A stretch of DNA of 64,000 nt, from contig NZ_JAHYSG010000004.1 of assembly GCF_022095675.1 (NCBI RefSeq), positions 158,822 to 222,821 of the forward strand, written 5' to 3'. The translations under genes were made by a program, and so were the position numbers. The notes below the pieces were generated by a model that made no database searches, was not told where the DNA came from, and was given only the letters and a program-made list of their open reading frames with translations. Source of the DNA: Dactylosporangium sp. AC04546. GTDB lineage: Bacteria; Actinomycetota; Actinomycetes; Mycobacteriales; Micromonosporaceae. This document shows positions 63,206 to 64,000 of the stretch, piece after piece. Every line of letters begins with the position of its first letter. Position 1 is the stretch's first letter.

Positions 63206-64000
63206 CTACAGGCCCAGGTCGGCCTCGAAGTTGCCGGCCTCCAGCCGCTCCTTGACCGTGGTCAGGAAGCGGGCGGCGTCGGCGCCGTCGACGATGCGGT
63301 GGTCGTACGACAGGGCGAGGTACACCATCGACCGCGGCGCGATGATCTCGCCCAGGTCGGGGTCGTTGACGACGACCGCGCGCTTCACGACCGCGCCGGT
63401 GCCCAGGATGGCCACCTGCGGCTGGTTGATGATCGGCGTGTCGAACAGCGCGCCGCGGCTGCCGGTGTTGGTCAGCGTGAACGTGCCGCCGGTGATGTCG
63501 TCCGGGTTGAGCTTGTTGTTGCGGGTGCGGTCGGCCACGTCGGCGATGCGCTTGGCCAGGCCGCCGAGGTTGAGGTCACCCGCGTGCTTGATGACCGGGA
63601 CGATCAGGCCCTTTTCGGTGTCGACCGCCATGCCCAGGTGCTCGGCGTCGTGGTACGTGACCGTACCGGCCTCCAGGTCGATCGAGGAGTTCACCGACGG
63701 GTGCACCCGCAGGGCCTCGACCGCGGCCAGGGCGAAGAACGGCAGGAACGACAGCTTCACGCCGTGGGTGGCCAGGAACTGGTCCTTGGCCTGCGCCCGC
63801 AGCTTCGCGACCCGGGTCACGTCGACCTCGACGACGGTCGTCAGCTGGGCCGAGATCTGCAGCGACTCGACCATGCGGCGGGCGATGAGCGCGCGCATGC
63901 GGGTCAGCTTCTGGGTCTGGCCGCGCAGCGGGCTCGGCGCCGCCTTCGGGGCCGCCGCCTTGGGGGCCGCAGCCGCGGGGGCGGCGGCCCCCAAGGCGGC
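63206..64000 (-). CDS. Dihydrolipoamide acyltransferase (E2), N-terminus beyond window
   Basis: The 264 visible residues are the end of an Ala/Pro linker, a segment with basic residues, and the complete catalytic domain of a 2-oxoacid dehydrogenase E2. FTLTNTGSRGALFDTPIINQPQVAILG and the active-site DHRIVDGADAARF are diagnostic. In mycobacteria the gene at this place is dlaT, the E2 of pyruvate dehydrogenase, which would pair with AceE here. The lipoyl and peripheral-subunit-binding domains lie outside the window. Confidence 0.94.
   Translation of the reverse strand, partial: AALGAAAPAAAAPKAAAPKAAPSPLRGQTQKLTRMRALIARRMVESLQISAQLTTVVEVDVTRVAKLRAQAKDQFLATHGVKLSFLPFFALAAVEALRVHPSVNSSIDLEAGTVTYHDAEHLGMAVDTEKGLIVPVIKHAGDLNLGGLAKRIADVADRTRNNKLNPDDITGGTFTLTNTGSRGALFDTPIINQPQVAILGTGAVVKRAVVVNDPDLGEIIAPRSMVYLALSYDHRIVDGADAARFLTTVKERLEAGNFEADLGL

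Overview
The window looks like chromosome of a high-GC actinobacterium, most likely a member of the Micromonosporaceae (Actinoplanes/Dactylosporangium type). This is inferred from strongly G/C-ended codons, many GTG starts, a glnA-glnE-glnA2 cluster, F420 chemistry (NpdG), an actinobacterial homodimeric AceE and a chemoreceptor that would fit motile spores. From about 15.7 kb rightwards the gene order broadly matches the Mycobacterium tuberculosis Rv2214-Rv2242 neighbourhood (dlaT, TIGR01777 epimerase, lipB, lipA, DUF4191, RDD protein, glnA1, glnE, glnA2 ... RNase H/phosphatase, zinc-ribbon protein, Nif3 ... ahpE, DUF3052, aceE), with many insertions.

Positions 1-15644 are an integrated actinomycete integrative and conjugative element (AICE). 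It sits in a tRNA-Val(UAC) gene. The 31 bp that start the window are repeated exactly inside the intact tRNA gene at 15614-15644. The element carries int (TTG start), an excisionase with an apparent ACG start, a TraB/FtsK-type DNA translocase, small spread-type membrane proteins (one DUF2637), a Nudix protein resembling the Pif position of pSAM2, an HD-domain protein, a double-winged-helix GntR regulator, two paralogous XRE/phospholipase-D-like proteins and an IS5-type insertion. No replication initiator is visible. A 19-bp palindromic operator is shared by the HD gene and the tra operon, with the same spacing to both -10 boxes.

The AT-richer left third of the element (443-4663) is cargo that looks like an anti-phage cassette. 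It comprises an alarmone-synthetase (RelA/SpoT-fold) protein, then on the opposite strand a translationally coupled trio: a TSPPY-type DNA methyltransferase, a DUF262 protein and a HEPN protein with an intact R-x4-H motif. The trio genes overlap by 8 and 4 nt, and the HEPN and RelA/SpoT genes converge and overlap by 6 nt. This is the best candidate for an undescribed system.

Right of the tRNA come ahpE, a membrane-anchored Hsp70-like protein, DUF3052, a fused E1alpha-E1beta 2-oxoacid dehydrogenase with a repetitive linker, Nudix and YjbQ proteins, and aceE. Then follow a Prim-Pol protein, an XRE/TPR regulator with a flavoprotein, Nif3, a zinc-ribbon protein, RNase H/phosphatase and the RNase P RNA (34932-35336). 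After aroA and a Lys/Ala-rich histone-like protein come an RNB ribonuclease-NpdG-P450 operon, a chemoreceptor, panB and nadE. The right part is the nitrogen cluster (glnA2, glnE, glnA, with GlnR-like boxes), the lipoate genes lipA/lipB, a secreted esterase, and the E2 acyltransferase cut by the window end. Notable non-coding structures are a 168-bp palindrome at 62075-62242 that supplies the stop codons of two convergent genes, several strong hairpin terminators, and a 21-bp inverted repeat between traB and xis.
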